DNA of 64,000 nt from Eublepharis macularius (Eukaryota; Chordata; Lepidosauria; Squamata; Eublepharidae): assembly GCF_028583425.1 (NCBI RefSeq), contig NC_072792.1, forward strand, positions 160,400,676 to 160,464,675, in the 5' to 3' direction. A model generated the notes under the pieces. The model saw only the letters and a program-made list of their open reading frames with translations. It did no database searches and was not told the DNA's origin. A program made the translations under genes and the position numbers. Below are positions 1-10,906 of the stretch, piece after piece. How positions within the stretch are numbered: position 1 is the stretch's first letter; the number at the start of each line of letters is the position of its first letter.

Positions 1-948
1 CATTTATAAGATCCTGAGATCAATCTACAGCACCTTTACTTAACAAAGCTTTGTTAGTAGGACTGGAAAGGCAGTTGCCAGTCAAAACAGACAATGCTGG
101 ACCAATGCTCTGCCAGTTTATGTCCACTGTATGTGATCCTATGTAACTTTTTCTGCACCAACTTCTGTTAGTGAAAGAGTGCGAAAGCCTTTTTGTTTCT
201 CAGAATTTCTTTCTTCATTTCTAAATGAGGGGAAAGGTTTGTGTGTTATATACAAGCTTATATTCTCTGAAATCCTCACAGTTTTTCCTGATAATCCTGA
301 CTTTGTGTGTCGTGTAGTGCAGTCCTTCACAGGCTTAGTCTAGTCTAAGCCCAAGTCTATTATCTTGTGTATGCCTTGCATGCAAAAGACGATTGCTTTG
401 CTAACTTTCGAAGAGCAACAGAACAGCCTCTAGCTTACTCAGAAGAGCACATTCCAGCTTTATCTGTGCTCAAGGTGAACATCTTATGTGCACTGGTTGT
501 AGCATTTTTACACTCAAAAGGGGGACCGCAGGACAAATTAGGTTACCTTTCCCCCTTGTCCATGCTTTCCTCCACAAACTTATTAATTTGATTCATTGTG
601 CTTTTGATCACTGGCAGATCAACCAGCCAAGGGACCTTGTCAGCCGAGTGTGGGATTTCAAAGAGTGGATATATTTGGACAGGATTTCCTGTGGGAGGTG
701 CAAAAACTGCCGTCTTTCATCCATTTCCAAGAATAGCTTCCACCTTGAGTTCTAGATAGGATCCAACACTGTCTAGGCTGATGTGGAGGAGGTGGACACA
801 CAGGCACATGCGCACGTGCACAAACACACATGTGCGCACAGAACACCTTCCTATGTAAGCAGGAAGGAAGGGAGAGGAAAGCCCTTGCATGCATTCATAT
901 AAGACTGTACAGCTTGTGACAAACCAAGGCAAGCGGGACTCATCAGGA

Positions 949-1075
949 GGGGCTGTGGCTTAGTGGCAGAACATCTGGTTTGTGTTGCAAAGATGCCAGG
1001 TTCAGTCCCTGGCATCTCCTGGGAAAAGGATTGTGAAGACCTGCAGCTGGAGAGCCACTGCCCATCAGAGTAGAC
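949..1075 (+). repeat. tRNA-derived SINE, family A
   Basis: A tRNA-like head (GGCTGTGGCTTAGTGGCAGA for the A box and GGTTCAGTCCCTGGCATCTC for the B box) is followed by a body ending in AGTAGACAATACT. The same head and body recur at 2662-2835. The A and B boxes are internal RNA polymerase III promoter elements of the kind that drive SINE transcription. It is not a tRNA gene, because there is no acceptor stem and the body runs on. Confidence 0.75.
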
Positions 1076-1649
1076 AATACTAATTCCTTTTCAAAACTGG
1101 ATCTTATGTTCAGTTTGGAAAACTGGAGGGAGGAGGGTTGGAAAAGCTATCCTGTCCCCACTCCCCAAATGTCTGGCAATTTTGTCACTAGTGAACATAT
1201 AAAAACATACAAAGCTGGCTTATATAGTAGCTCATGCCAGGGTGTCTGTCTGCTTTGACTGGCAGCGACTTTCCAAGGTGCCAAGCAGGAACCCTGTTCC
1301 CTGAGAGCCGTGTAACAGGAGATGTTAAGAGTGGGACTTGGGACTTCTTGCATGTCTAGCAGACACTTTGTACTGCAGTATAGCTCCTCCCTGTGGATAA
1401 GTGGATGGGGAGCAAGGTTGACTAATTAGGGCAGCAGAGGTGATACATAGGGTTTGGCATCAGGGAAAGGACTGAAACCTACCATCTCTCTGCCCACTAA
1501 ACTTCACACTCCTTAACTAGTTCAGAAATAAGTAACACAAACATTAATCATAAATAGGAATTCCATACGACTCACTGCAGCAAAATAAGTTAGTAAGAGT
1601 AGAACATGAGAGCCACTGGGTTATAGTGGTGAGAATGTTGAACCACAGT

Positions 1650-1895
1650 CCAGAAAGGAGCCAGTTTGTTGTAGTGGTTAAGAGTGACGGGACTGTAATC
1701 TGAAGAACTGGGTTTGATTCCCGACTCCTCCACGTGAAGCCAGCTGGGTAACCTTGGATCAGTCATAGCTCTCCGGAGCTCCCTCACCCCTACCCACCTG
1801 TGAGGATAATAACACACTTTGTAAACTGCTCTGAGTGGTGTCCTGAAAGCTGGTATATTAATTGAATGTTATTGTTGTTATTGTTATTATTATTA
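1650..1895 (+). repeat. tRNA-derived SINE with CORE/MIR-like body, family B
   Basis: The tRNA-like head (TTGTAGTGGTTAAGAGTG and GGGTTTGATTCCCGACTCCT) leads into a CORE-like body containing AGCCAGCTGGGTAACCTTGG. It ends in the LINE-like tail TGTCCTGAAAGCTGGTATAT and a TTATTG/ATT run to about 1895. This is the commonest SINE here, with copies at 26398-26645, 39530-39778, 47038-47935 (split) and 48430-48655. Confidence 0.75.
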
Positions 1896-2047
1896 AGGGC
1901 TCTGTTCAAAGCCCCACTCTGCCATGGAAGCTCGATGGGTGACCTTGGGCCATCCATTTTCTCTCAGCCTACTCTGTGTCCCAGGCTTGTGGTAGGGATA
2001 AAATGGGGAAAGGTGAGCCCTGAGCTCCTTGGAGGAAGGGCATGTTA
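1896..2047 (+). repeat. Partial CORE-type SINE, family C
   Basis: The stretch CCCCACTCTGCCATGGAAGCTC followed by a GGTGACCTTGGGCC core matches the SINE bodies at 13564-13740 and 17795-18025. The tRNA-like head is missing, so this copy is truncated at its 5' end. Confidence 0.6.
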
Positions 2048-2535
2048 TTTATTTATTTATTTAATTTAGATTTCTATTCTGCCCTCCCCAGGAAGGGATC
2101 AGGGCGGATTACAGCATATTAAAACACATTAAAGTTAATTTATACAGTTAAAACCATAATAGATTGATAAAAATATATAATATAATATACTCACATATAA
2201 AAATATATATTCAGATGGCGGCAATCAATAGCAGCAGACACAACTCGACATGATAAGGTGGTGGATAACCTTAGTAGGGAGGGGTTCAGATTTTATTCTT
2301 CTCCATTTTTCAGGCCAGTGGAGGCCAAGCCTGACCTCAACCATATGCCTGGCGGAACATCTCTGTCTTACAGGCCCGGCGAAATGATAACACATCCTGC
2401 CGGGCCCTGGTCTCAGTAGACAGAGAGTTCCACCAGGCTGGGGCCAGGACCGAGAATGCCCTTGTTCTGGTTCAAGCCAGGCGGGCCTGCTTGGGGCCAG
2501 GGACCACCAACAGATGTTTCTCTCCTGATTGGTTA
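2048..2535 (-). repeat. LINE 3'-end fragment with ATTT tail
   Basis: A (TTTA)n run at 2048-2066 precedes TTCTATTCTGCCCTCCCCAG and GGCGGATTACAGCA. This 3'-end motif recurs at 17341, 47930 and 51660. Beyond it lies a GC-rich body with GGCGGAACATCTCTGTCTTA and CAGGCCCGGCGAAATG. Because the A/T tail lies at the left, the element reads on the minus strand. Assignment to an L2- or CR1-like LINE is inference, since no coding part is present. Confidence 0.5.
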
Positions 2536-2661
2536 AAATATGCTAGGGAGATTAAAAAAAAGGTAGAAAGGAAACAAAGTTTTTGAAAGAGGCCTAGCAG
2601 ATGGGATAACTCCTCCTGCTGTCAGGCAGCATATTTTGTCTTTGTGTGTAATGCTTGGAAG

Positions 2662-2835
2662 AGGATGTGGCTCAGTGGTAGAGCATTTGCTCGACATGCT
2701 GAAAGTTGCAGGTTCAGTCCCTGGCATCTCCAGTTCAGGATCAGGTAGCAGATGATGTGAAAGATGTCAACCTGAGACCCTGAAGAGCCTCTGCCAGCCA
2801 GAGTAGACAATATTGACCTTGATAAAGCAAGAGTA
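2662..2835 (+). repeat. tRNA-derived SINE, family A (longer copy)
   Basis: The head GATGTGGCTCAGTGGTAGAG and B box GGTTCAGTCCCTGGCATCTC are followed by CAGGATCAGGTAGCAGATGA and AGCCTCTGCCAGCCAGAGTA. It is the same family as 949-1075 but longer, ending near TTGACCTTGATAAAGC. Confidence 0.75.
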
Positions 2836-3594
2836 TTAAGGCATCTTCTTGTGCTCATGGTTTTAAGCACTATAAAACTAGGTAGTGGGATTTTTGGGAT
2901 TTTTTTTTATGATGAGCTTCCCCTTTCTGCTGTGTTTGTGAAAATACTAGAGTGGTATAGAAACTTGAGGCCTGGCAGTGATACATGAGCACTTGTGCAG
3001 AATTCCCCCCCCCCCCCGCCCTCAAGATCCTGAGAGTTTCGTAGTTTATACTGTACCCTCTTGTGGGCACATCAGTTCAAAAGAGGCCTATACATTCCAT
3101 AAATAAACATATCAAAGGGAATGAAGTTGTGGCATCACTGGAGAAAACCTCCCCGTCTCCACCAGACAATTTAAATGTTGCATTTATTGAAAAGGGATCC
3201 AGGCTGTAGTTTAGGACTGAACTTCACATTATGTTGATGCCTCAGGGTTTTTTTTTCTTTAAAAAGGCTTAAAAGCAACCACAGAGGGAGGGGTATTTTT
3301 GGACTGGAACTGTGGCATCATTTTAGCCATTTCCCCCATGACATTTCTGTGATAGGACCCCCCCACCCCCACCCCACATCCTTTCCCAAAGCAGCTATTA
3401 GTTTCACAGGGGGAAATAGGTAGGAGCCAAGGTAAATGGTTAACTGTCCCCACTCCGCATTGTCCCTCCAGTCCAGTTTGCATTGTTAAAACAAACTGGG
3501 AGATTACACGAGTTTATAACCCACAGATTTCAATAGGCTTAAGGTAGAGTAATCGTATAGGTTTGTACTGTTGATCATGGCCTTCCCACATAAT

Positions 3595-3690
3595 GGCTGC
3601 AGTCCTAAGGATGCTTTCCTGGGAGAAAGCCCTACTGAATAATGCAGTACTTGCTTCTGAGCAGACTTGCTCACGATTGCTCCTGATGTG
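3595..3690. repeat. Degenerate palindromic MITE ('CCTAAG...CAATGGGC' type)
   Basis: GCAGTCCTAAGGATGCTTTCC and a matching inverted half with CTTCTGAGCAGACTTGCTCA resemble the palindromic repeat seen best at 19575-19627. Similar decayed copies lie near 34930-35020, 35325-35400, 37880-37970 and 45950-46035. Non-autonomous hAT origin is inferred from size and shape only. Confidence 0.35.
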
Positions 3691-3788
3691 TAGCTTGGCC
3701 CATTGCAAAATATTATGGATGCAAAAGGGAAGATCGTGCGTTTGCATACGAAGGCAATGTTCTTAATCTCTGTTTTTGCATTGGTCAG

Positions 3789-4037
3789 TTTTCAGTGCTT
3801 TATCTCCTGTCCTTCGCGGTCATCATGGTGGGGTTCATCCTTTATTGCTCCACGCCGACCCGCACCGCAGAGACGGCCGAGACCAGTTTGCCACTGGCAG
3901 CCAGCACTGGATTTGACAACCTTGCCTTGAAAGTTGAGGAGAACCATCTGGATGTCGCAGCTGTCTCACCTGCACAGCATAGCAGAGAAGAAAGCGGAGC
4001 AGGGGAAGCACTGACTGCTGAACCACCAGCCTTGTGA
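3789..4037 (+). CDS. SLC35F2: SLC35F2 terminal coding exon (solute carrier 35 family)
   Basis: This is the last coding exon of a nucleotide-sugar-transporter-like membrane protein of the DMT superfamily. The frame reads [20 protein letters not shown], the final transmembrane helix. The cytosolic tail follows, with CSTPTRTAE and [12 protein letters not shown], and ends in PPAL-TGA at 4037. The STPTRTAE and DNL-LK-EEN signatures match the SLC35F2 C-terminus as I remember it; the F1 paralogue tail is different. The exon start uses the AG at 3787-3788 after a pyrimidine-rich stretch. The AG at 3794-3795 is a possible alternative. The tail is about 25 residues longer than I recall for human. In mammals SLC35F2 is a riboflavin transporter at the plasma membrane. 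Earlier exons lie left of the window. Confidence 0.85.
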   Translation, partial: FSVLYLLSFAVIMVGFILYCSTPTRTAETAETSLPLAASTGFDNLALKVEENHLDVAAVSPAQHSREESGAGEALTAEPPAL

Positions 4038-5301
4038 AATCAAGAGAATGCTTGGGTTGCCGGAATGACTTGGAAATGTCAACAAGTGAGAAAATGGACA
4101 TTAGACTGTACGAGGAGCCAGAGGGAGACCCGTTGTGGAATTTGCGCTCTTGCCAAAGGTTGGAATTCCACCTCAAGATAGTCAGGGTGAGATCCTTGAG
4201 TTGAATAATCTGCATTAAGTTACATTCCCAGGAAATCTGGACTTTTGAACTGTCAGAGGAATGAGTAATAGACATGGCAGGAGAGAGGGGGGAAAGTCCA
4301 ATCATTCTTTTTAGTAAGAACACAACTAATTAAAAAAATTGCTTTCCAAAATAAATAAGTTCTTCTGTTTCCAACGTTTACATTTTCAAGGACTGCAGGA
4401 TTTTTTTTTGGCAATAACATGGTTGACAAATGGATAGAGAGGAAAGTGGAGAGAGGATAAATATAGGCAAATAAGATACTGTGGATGCGATTAGAAGGTC
4501 AGTGGGAAGAGAGGCCGAGTACAGTAAAGCAAGAGAATGAGCATGCACTCCTGAATCCCCACCTCTGGACCACGGAAAGCCCTACACAATTGCCTCTGTT
4601 TTTGTACTTTCTTCTAAATACTGCCTTGATGAGGACTAGACATTATTTTTAACGTGAAATTGCTCACCATATTCTGCCACTGCAGAGTTAACATGCAGAT
4701 TATACGTAACATGCAATAAATTGAAGTACATCTTAACACTGGGGAGGCCGGTATAATTACACCCAGTTAAGATGTTTCCATCAAGCATCTCTGAAGCAGT
4801 GATGCTATCAAAGCTGTTACTAAATTAAAGGATGTTCTGAGCTCTTGACTGATATTTCTGTCTTCCTTAAATTGTCTCCTCCTTTTAAGCCACAGATATA
4901 ATATGTCGTACTACTTCTGGGGTACAGTGTGTATTTTTAAAAGTTTGTGTAGTGCAAAATCTCTGCACCTCAGCTCTTTGAAAATGAAAAGATAGCCTCA
5001 GCGTTGCTAATGCCACAGTACGTTGTTTACACACACACAAGAACAGAACAGTCCATTCTAGACTGGACCAGCGGCTAGTTGGATGCCAAAAGGAAGCCAC
5101 AAGCAGTGCTTGCATTTCAATTATCCTGTAATCTGCCTTGAGTCTCAGTGAGAAAGATGGAGTATAAATAAAGTAATGATGATGATAATTCTTGAATTTA
5201 TTGAGTTCTTTTTGTTCAAGATCTGCCTAATGACCTGCTATTACAAGGGAAGTCATCAGAATCCAGCTGTATGACCTCCAATGCCTGTTGTAGCCAAGGA
5301 G
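4038..5301 (+). promoter_or_regulatory. SLC35F2: Probable SLC35F2 3' UTR with candidate poly(A) signals
   Basis: Non-coding sequence follows the TGA. AATAAA hexamers occur at 4350-4355 and 4715-4720, and another sits in a LINE-like tail near 5166 (TCTGCCTTGAGTCTCAGTGAG before it). I cannot tell which is used. RNA 3'-end data would decide. Confidence 0.45.
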
Positions 5302-5502
5302 ATAAATCAAGAGGGGTAGCCGTATTAGTCTGACTGTAGCAGTAGAAAATCCAGTAGTATCTATAAGACTAACCAAATTTGTGGTAGGGTATGAGCATTC
5401 ATGAGTCACAGTTGAAGAAGTGAGCTGTGGCTCACGAAAGCTGATACCCTACCACACATTTGTTTAGTCTTACAGGTGCTACTGGAGTCTTGCTCTTTTC
5501 TA
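5302..5502. mobile_element. PLE-terminal-like palindromic repeat, hammerhead remnant
   Basis: The two arms are inverted copies. The left arm has CAGTAGTATCTATAAGACTA and TTTGTGGTAGGGTATGAGC. The right arm has GATACCCTACCACACATTTG and TAGTCTTACAGGTGCTACTG. Flanks CTGTTGTAGCCAAGGA (ending 5300) and CTGTTATAGCCAAGAA (from 5503) look like a diverged TSD of about 14-16 bp. On + the centre reads TTGAAGA (5412-5418), a perfect GTGAGC/GCTCAC stem, then GAAAGCTG (5436-5443). That is a hammerhead layout with two core substitutions (C3 to U and a G at the cleavage position), so it is probably inactive. Confidence 0.6.
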
Positions 5503-6922
5503 CTGTTATAGCCAAGAATATAATTATGTTATTTAAATTACACTTGATTAATAAAATTCACAGGAGTAGTGGCTTCAAGCCACTATATTGTGCCCAGGAT
5601 ATGTTCTCAGTAATTTAGCAATCTTGCTGACTTGTTCAGAACAATCTGAAGTTTCCCAACAAAGGAGGGAGAAGAAGCAAGCAACCTCTCAAGGTGCCCC
5701 AGAGTCTGTGCTTCCAGTCTGGTGGTGGAAGAGGGCAACGAGGCATGAAGGGGGTTAGTGCCCACCAGCCCCTTGTGGAGGATGTGTGTGTCCCTTTCAT
5801 GGTGTTTCTGTATTCTTACTCTATAGGAAACGCTGGTGAGTGTCAATCAGAACATTCGTGGCTTGTGGAGTCTGATCCTGTGCATACATACGGAGAAGGT
5901 AGTCCCGCTTTATTCAGTGAGGTTTAGTTGGAGCTATATGTGCTTGGGATTTACCTAGCCCATTTTCTTGTTCTGTGCAACCCGGAAAGCTCCCTCCCCT
6001 CAATCCTCCCGTTTTTCCTCTGTGCTGGCAGGATTCCCACTTTCATTTTCTTTTCTCATTGCAGGGTTTGCTCATCTACAGAGGAAAAGATATTTTTTCC
6101 TCCAGTGGGCTGGTGGGTGCAAAGCTCAGTAATTATCTCTAAAATACCAGCTGTGGAACCAATAACAATAATCCCTTCTTCTAATCCCCAGAAATAGTGT
6201 GTGAGAGAAGTGTTAAATGTTTGCTGTCTATCAACCAAAGAAAAGCAGGAAGCTTTGGGATGTTGTTTCCCTTCATATATATGTGCCTCACATAATCACA
6301 AACAAAACTATGAGGTACAGGGTATCTGAATCCATTTGGCAAGGGTGGCTCTTCATTCATTCTCCTGCTCTCAGCCCACTGCTTTCTACAGTCTTGCCAG
6401 TCTTCTGCAATTCAGGACTATCATTTTAAAAGGACATGAGTCTGCCTTCTCTACTCCCAGCTTAGATGTAAGTGAATTCAACTAAAGTTGATCTGCAGAT
6501 GGCTCTGTGGCTTTCAGTTCTTCTCATGAATTCCCATACTTCTGGCAGTACAGAGAAATCCTGGTACAGTGGGGTAATCCTGGCACCAATGAATCTGTGC
6601 TCTGATCTGTAATGATAGCCCTTCTCTCTATTTCTAGTTGTTTGAAAACAGGCTGCTGTTGCTTTATACTGGGGGGCTGGGAAGAAGCATTTTAAATGTT
6701 AAGCAGCATAAAGCATTGTATGCCAGCCCCTTGTGGTCACTAGATGGCACTCGGACATCTTCTCTTAATACCACATTTCATCATCAGAGACAAATAACCT
6801 TGTTGCTGTTCATGATTCTATGTGGGAAAGGATTTAGGATTTCTCCCCCTCCCTCTCACGCACACTAAATATTTATTTACATTTATTGAACAGAGGACAC
6901 AAGATACCTAAAAGAATTATTT
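5503..6922. other. Intergenic, no gene recognised
   Basis: I see no splice-supported exon, RNA gene or familiar transposon in this stretch. Short frames are present, but none has a recognisable domain or coding-like conservation signal. Confidence 0.5.
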
Positions 6923-7074
6923 TAGATGGGTAGCCATGTTGGTCTGCAGTAGGATTTAAGTCTAGTAGCACCTTGGAGACCCAACAAGATTTTCAAGGTA
7001 TGAGCTTTCAAGAGTCAAAACTCCCTTCTGAAAGTCTTGTGGGTCTCGTAAGGTGCCATTGGACTCAAATCCTG
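6923..7074. mobile_element. PLE-terminal-like palindromic repeat with 14-bp TSD
   Basis: The left arm has GTCTAGTAGCACCTTGGAGA and the right arm has GTCTCGTAAGGTGCCATTGG, its inverted copy. Flanks CTAAAAGAATTATT (6908-6921) and CTAAAAGAATTGTT (7075-7088) form a TSD with one mismatch. On the minus strand the centre reads CAGAAGGGAGTTTTGACTC then TTGAAAGCTCATACC. This resembles a hammerhead core whose CUGAnGA box has lost bases. Confidence 0.6.
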
Positions 7075-9248
7075 CTAAAAGAATTGTTCATTTTGAGTTA
7101 AAAGGGTAATATGGCAAGGTGGCCTCTTCCTTGATGTGGGGACATTGCCATGAAAGTATTGGACCTCGTTTATCGGTTCATCTGTGGTGTGGTTTTCACT
7201 TCAGTATAGTCATGATAGCATAGTAAGATCTCAAACAGGGGACTTCATGTTTTATAGATGTGCCAGGAAAACTGGTCCATCACATCCAGGTCAAAAAATG
7301 GTCACTTCCGGGCCAGCAGAGGGTCACTTCTGGGTCAGCAGAAGGTCTGCAGGAAGTCCATCCCCTGTTGCCTAGGAAACTTATTGATCAGCACCAGGCT
7401 ATCTAGTGATGAACCAAAAAAATGAACCAAACAAATCAGCCTAAAGTTAATGGTGGTTCATCAGAAATGGGATCTGATGAACCGCTGGTTCGCAAACCAC
7501 GAACTGGCCTGGTTCGTCATGAATTTTGGTTTGTTTGAAGTGGTACTGTCCAGCATCACATGATTGTATTGGTAGTGTAGCTTAGCTCTTAGATAACCAC
7601 ATGAAGCCTATTTGTCCTTTTCAATTCAAGAGAAATTGGCCCGCTGTGAAGCGCATGAACGCTCCTGCGCCTGTGCGATAACATCACCTGGAACTGATGT
7701 CACTGGAAGTGATGTTATCATGCAGGCACAGGGGAACATGCATGCAAAGAGCGTGGTGGTGGTTGGTGGTAGGTACCAGGATCCCTCCCACCTACTGGGA
7801 GGATAAGGGGACCTGGCAATCCTATAATCCATACATTGTTGCAGAAAATGTATTAACCAAATGTATTAACCTTAAACTTTATACATGGAGTTTTCATGTA
7901 GCTGCCTTACGACAGTTCCTGACTTCCGCCCCTTTTTCTTTGCCCTTTGTTCTTAGAAGCTAAGCAACTGATAGACCCTGAGGGATTCTGTAACAAAACA
8001 GACTGATTGTGTATTTTAAACACATCCTAGTAATTTATGATTCGATTTATAAAGGAACTTTATTTTACCACATAATTGACAGTGCCTACGGTTCTGTTAA
8101 GTGCTGCTCACAGTTGAAGCCATTAGGAAGATTAGTGTTATCTTAAGTAAAAGAAGAATTATAGCTGCATTAGATTTAATTGAATTCCTGACCCCGTGCC
8201 ATTCTTGTTAAAGTTTTGGTAAAGCCTTTGGGCTATTTCTAAAAATGGAAACTTTATTATTATTAGTACTACAATAATAATATCCCGCTTGATGATCAGT
8301 AATCTACAAGGGGGCTAAAAAACAAAAATATTACATCGTAAAAAAAAAATCACACACATGTGGAGAGCTGGTACAGTGCAACGGCTGATTGATCTGTGAG
8401 AGATTTGCCAGTCGACCAGAGAGATGATTTTTCATCAGTCATTTTCATGTTTTTGTACAGTATGTCCCTGTTTGCTATGTTACTTTTTTGGGTATTCAAA
8501 TAGTACAGTACAGTGCAATCGGCAGTGTGTTATGCATGCACGTTTTCACACAGCCTAGTGAGAGCTGTAGTTTTAACCCATCCCCACAGACCTGTCATCA
8601 AAATGTGCCCCCTGCCAGTCAATCATATCAATAAATGGTGAGAAAATCAAATCAGTCAGCCAGTGTTTATAAAAACTCTGTATTTTAAAAAGTGTTACCT
8701 TATGGTATGTAAGTCTGTATTATTGAGGTTATTTCCTGTATGTGCATTTTAAAACCTTATGAACGAGTAGTTCCCTTACTGTATCTTTTAATTGTGTAAC
8801 CCAACCGTCTGTAACCTTGGGGGAGAATTGGTTTCTCCTACAGTGCATATGCAAAAGCACCTAGAGGCAAGGAAATGGGACTCCATTACAGCTACTCCAA
8901 CAGCTGTTTGATAGCAATTCAACCCAGATGGCAGCAAACCAAACCACAGCTGCTGAAGGAGCACAGTATTTTCTCCCATTGAACCTGTTTGCTGTGACAT
9001 TTGCAGTATCTCTACTTGGAAGGTTAACGGTTCAGATTGATCAGATCTTCAAACTTGCAAGTGACCTCCAGGAAACCACACACTCAGCCTCACATCTGCA
9101 CTGTGGGTGTGAAAATATTATTGACCTCTCTTACAGGGCTGTTGTAAGTGGAGCAAATATTTGTTATCATATTTATAGCTGAGATTTTCAAAATCAGGGA
9201 TGGCCCAAGGGTAACAGATAAATGTTGAGTGACAGAATGATAGTTTGA
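7075..9248. other. Intergenic, fragments of unplaced repeats
   Basis: 7380-7545 contains repeated GAACCAA/GGTTCGT-like motifs in both orientations, suggesting a decayed inverted-repeat element. 7640-7800 has the imperfect inverted pair GATAACATCACCTGGAACTG and AGTGATGTTATCATGCAGGC. The rest, 7840-9240, is AT-rich and shows nothing I recognise. Confidence 0.4.
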
Positions 9249-9466
9249 TTAGATCCAGAGGAGTTAGCCTTGTTAGTCTGTAGTAGCAAAATAGAAAAGC
9301 GTCCAGTAGCACCTTTAAGACTAACCAACTTTTCTGTAGCATAAGCTTTCGAGAACCACAGCTCTCTTTGTCAGATGCATCTGATGAAGAGAACTGTGGT
9401 TCTTGAAAGCTTATGCTACTGTAAAGTTGGTTAGTCTTAAAGGTGCTACTGGACTCTTCACTATTT
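9249..9466. mobile_element. PLE-terminal-like palindromic repeat with hammerhead core on +
   Basis: The left arm includes CCAGTAGCACCTTTAAGACT, AACCAACTTTTCTGTAGCAT and AAGCTTTCGAGAACCACAGC. The right arm is the inverted copy, with TATGCTACTGTAAAGTTGGT and CTTAAAGGTGCTACTGGACT. The left end extends further outward (AGAGGAGTTAGCCTTGTTAG) than the right. Such one-sided extension also marks the 30300 and 55835 elements. I could not define a clean TSD. Confidence 0.65.
9370..9425 (+). ncRNA. Candidate minimal hammerhead ribozyme (type I layout)
   Basis: CTGATGA at 9381-9387 matches the hammerhead CUGANGA box. One extra A (9388) is followed by stem II, AGAAC/GTTCT (9390-9394 with 9399-9403), and then GAAA (9405-9408). 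Stem III is reduced to AG/CU with no loop. The predicted cut follows U9412 in a CUU triplet. Stem I is GCAT (9377-9380) with ATGC (9413-9416). The antisense copy in the left arm reads CTGACAA, with G8 changed to A, so only the + copy keeps the core. Activity is inference. Confidence 0.5.
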
Positions 9467-9953
9467 TCCATCAACAAGAAAGCTTGTAGGTTGTCCTGCA
9501 ACCTGACATTGAACATGTAAACCATCTTGGCTAAGTAGGATAAGCAGGGCTTGAGAAGCAGATGAACAATTTTTTTTCGTTTTTTCTGTTCTCATGTCTA
9601 TCCAAAAATTTTTCTAACTGCATAAGACTAAGAGGAATGGAAGAGGGATCCAGCAGTGGAGGAACCATAGGGCCTTGTAGAGAACTTGATAGAACTTTGA
9701 AATTTTCTCCTCTACCTTTTCCCCTGTTCTTTTTAGGAATAAAATTTGGGATTAGTAAAGCCATGAGTTTAGCCTCAGCACAAGGCACTAAAAATTTAAT
9801 GAGAGGTTCCTATTTGTGTTGTTTACATGCATTGATTTTAGTCCAATCAGCGGCCTTAGAACCAACTTTGAGGATGGATGCTATTATTTCTTGTCAGGCT
9901 GCAGTTAAGGGCTAATGTTGATCAAGAGGAACTGACTGGCTAGGCCATGTTGC
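9467..9953. other. Intergenic, no gene recognised
   Basis: A 117-codon frame runs through 9562-9915, but it has no recognisable domain and no splice context. I treat it as chance. Confidence 0.5.
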
Positions 9954-10104
<151 letters not shown>

Positions 10105-10152
10105 GGTCGGTCGGTCGGTCGGTCGGTCGGTCGGTCGGTCGGTCGGTCGGTC
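10105..10152. repeat. (GGTC)n microsatellite, 12 units
   Basis: Twelve perfect GGTC units follow the TTTC array with no spacer, then TTTCGGTC and CT-rich sequence. Confidence 0.95.
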
Positions 10153-10587
10153 TTTCGGTCTCTCTCACACACTCTCTCAAATAGCATGTAACACATGTTC
10201 ACAATCTTGCTAGTAACTTGTATCAATTGACTACTACTTCCAGTTTTGTCTCGCAATTTTAGAGCTGTCAGTGTGCAACCAGTAGATGGCAGGCAAAGAT
10301 TAGTTTTCACATCCTTCTGATTCTTTATTCCTCAAGTGGGAAAACACTACCATTTATCTAAAATCTACAAGTCAAGTGTACCGAAGACAGCATCTTCTTA
10401 GGGGGGCAAAGTTACCTCTTTAGACTGACCTCCCTCCCATTCCTTTCTGCCACTCTTATGGCCTGAGAGAAATGTTATTTCTTTATTTCATGCGCTTTGA
10501 AATCCACTACTACAGCACCTGAGTCCTTACCTTTACTGAATCCGGAGTCACTGACTATTCCACCTAGTGGAATGGGTCACCTGCTCC

Positions 10588-10898
10588 CAGGGCTTTTTTT
10601 CAGAAGGAACGCGGTAGAACGGAGTTCAGGCACCTCTTAAAAATGGTCACATGGCCAGTGGCCCCGCCCCCTGATCTCCAGACAGAGGAGAGTTTAGATT
10701 GCCCTCTGTGCCAGCGCAGAGGGCAGCCTAAACTCCCCTTTGTCTGGAGATCAGGGGGTGGGGCCAGCGGTCATGTGACCATTTTTGCCGAGGGCAATTT
10801 AAACTTTAAAAAACTCCCCGCTTGTTCCAGCTGGCCCAAAGTGACATCATTGTGCGGTCTTGAGTTCCACCACCTCTTTTCCCAGAAAAAAAGCCCCG
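10588..10898. mobile_element. Non-autonomous hAT-like MITE with 8-bp TSD
   Basis: The element starts CAGGGCTTTTTTTC and ends in the inverted AAAAAAAAGCCCCG. It is flanked by the 8-bp duplication CCTGCTCC (10580-10587 and 10899-10906). The interior is largely palindromic: CTGATCTCCAGACAGAGGAG answers CTTTGTCTGGAGATCAGGGG, and GGTCACATGGCC answers GGTCATGTGACC. An 8-bp TSD with CAGGG ends is typical of hAT. A related copy lies at 45574-45777. No transposase is encoded. Confidence 0.8.
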
Positions 10899-10906
10899 CC
10901 TGCTCC

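Larger units (their letters stand above)
1..3788 (+). other. SLC35F2: Intron of SLC35F2 (upstream part of gene outside window)
   Basis: Sequence upstream of the terminal SLC35F2 exon. I searched it for an earlier exon and found none, so it is read as intron. It holds the repeats listed separately between 949 and 2835, a CA-rich patch near 795-840, a C homopolymer near 3006-3018 and C-rich tracts near 3358-3375. Positions 1-940, 1080-1640 and 2840-3590 show nothing else that I recognise. Confidence 0.6.

Noticed and set aside
949-1020. tRNA-like sequences here and at other SINE heads
   Set aside because: A and B boxes are present but the cloverleaf is incomplete and each runs into a SINE body, so they are not tRNA genes.
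3835-4323. 162-codon minus-strand frame
   Set aside because: It is antisense to the SLC35F2 terminal exon and its UTR, a shadow frame.
10119-10152. Possible CRISPR-like or satellite array
   Set aside because: Units are contiguous without spacers, so it is a plain microsatellite. The sequence is eukaryotic.
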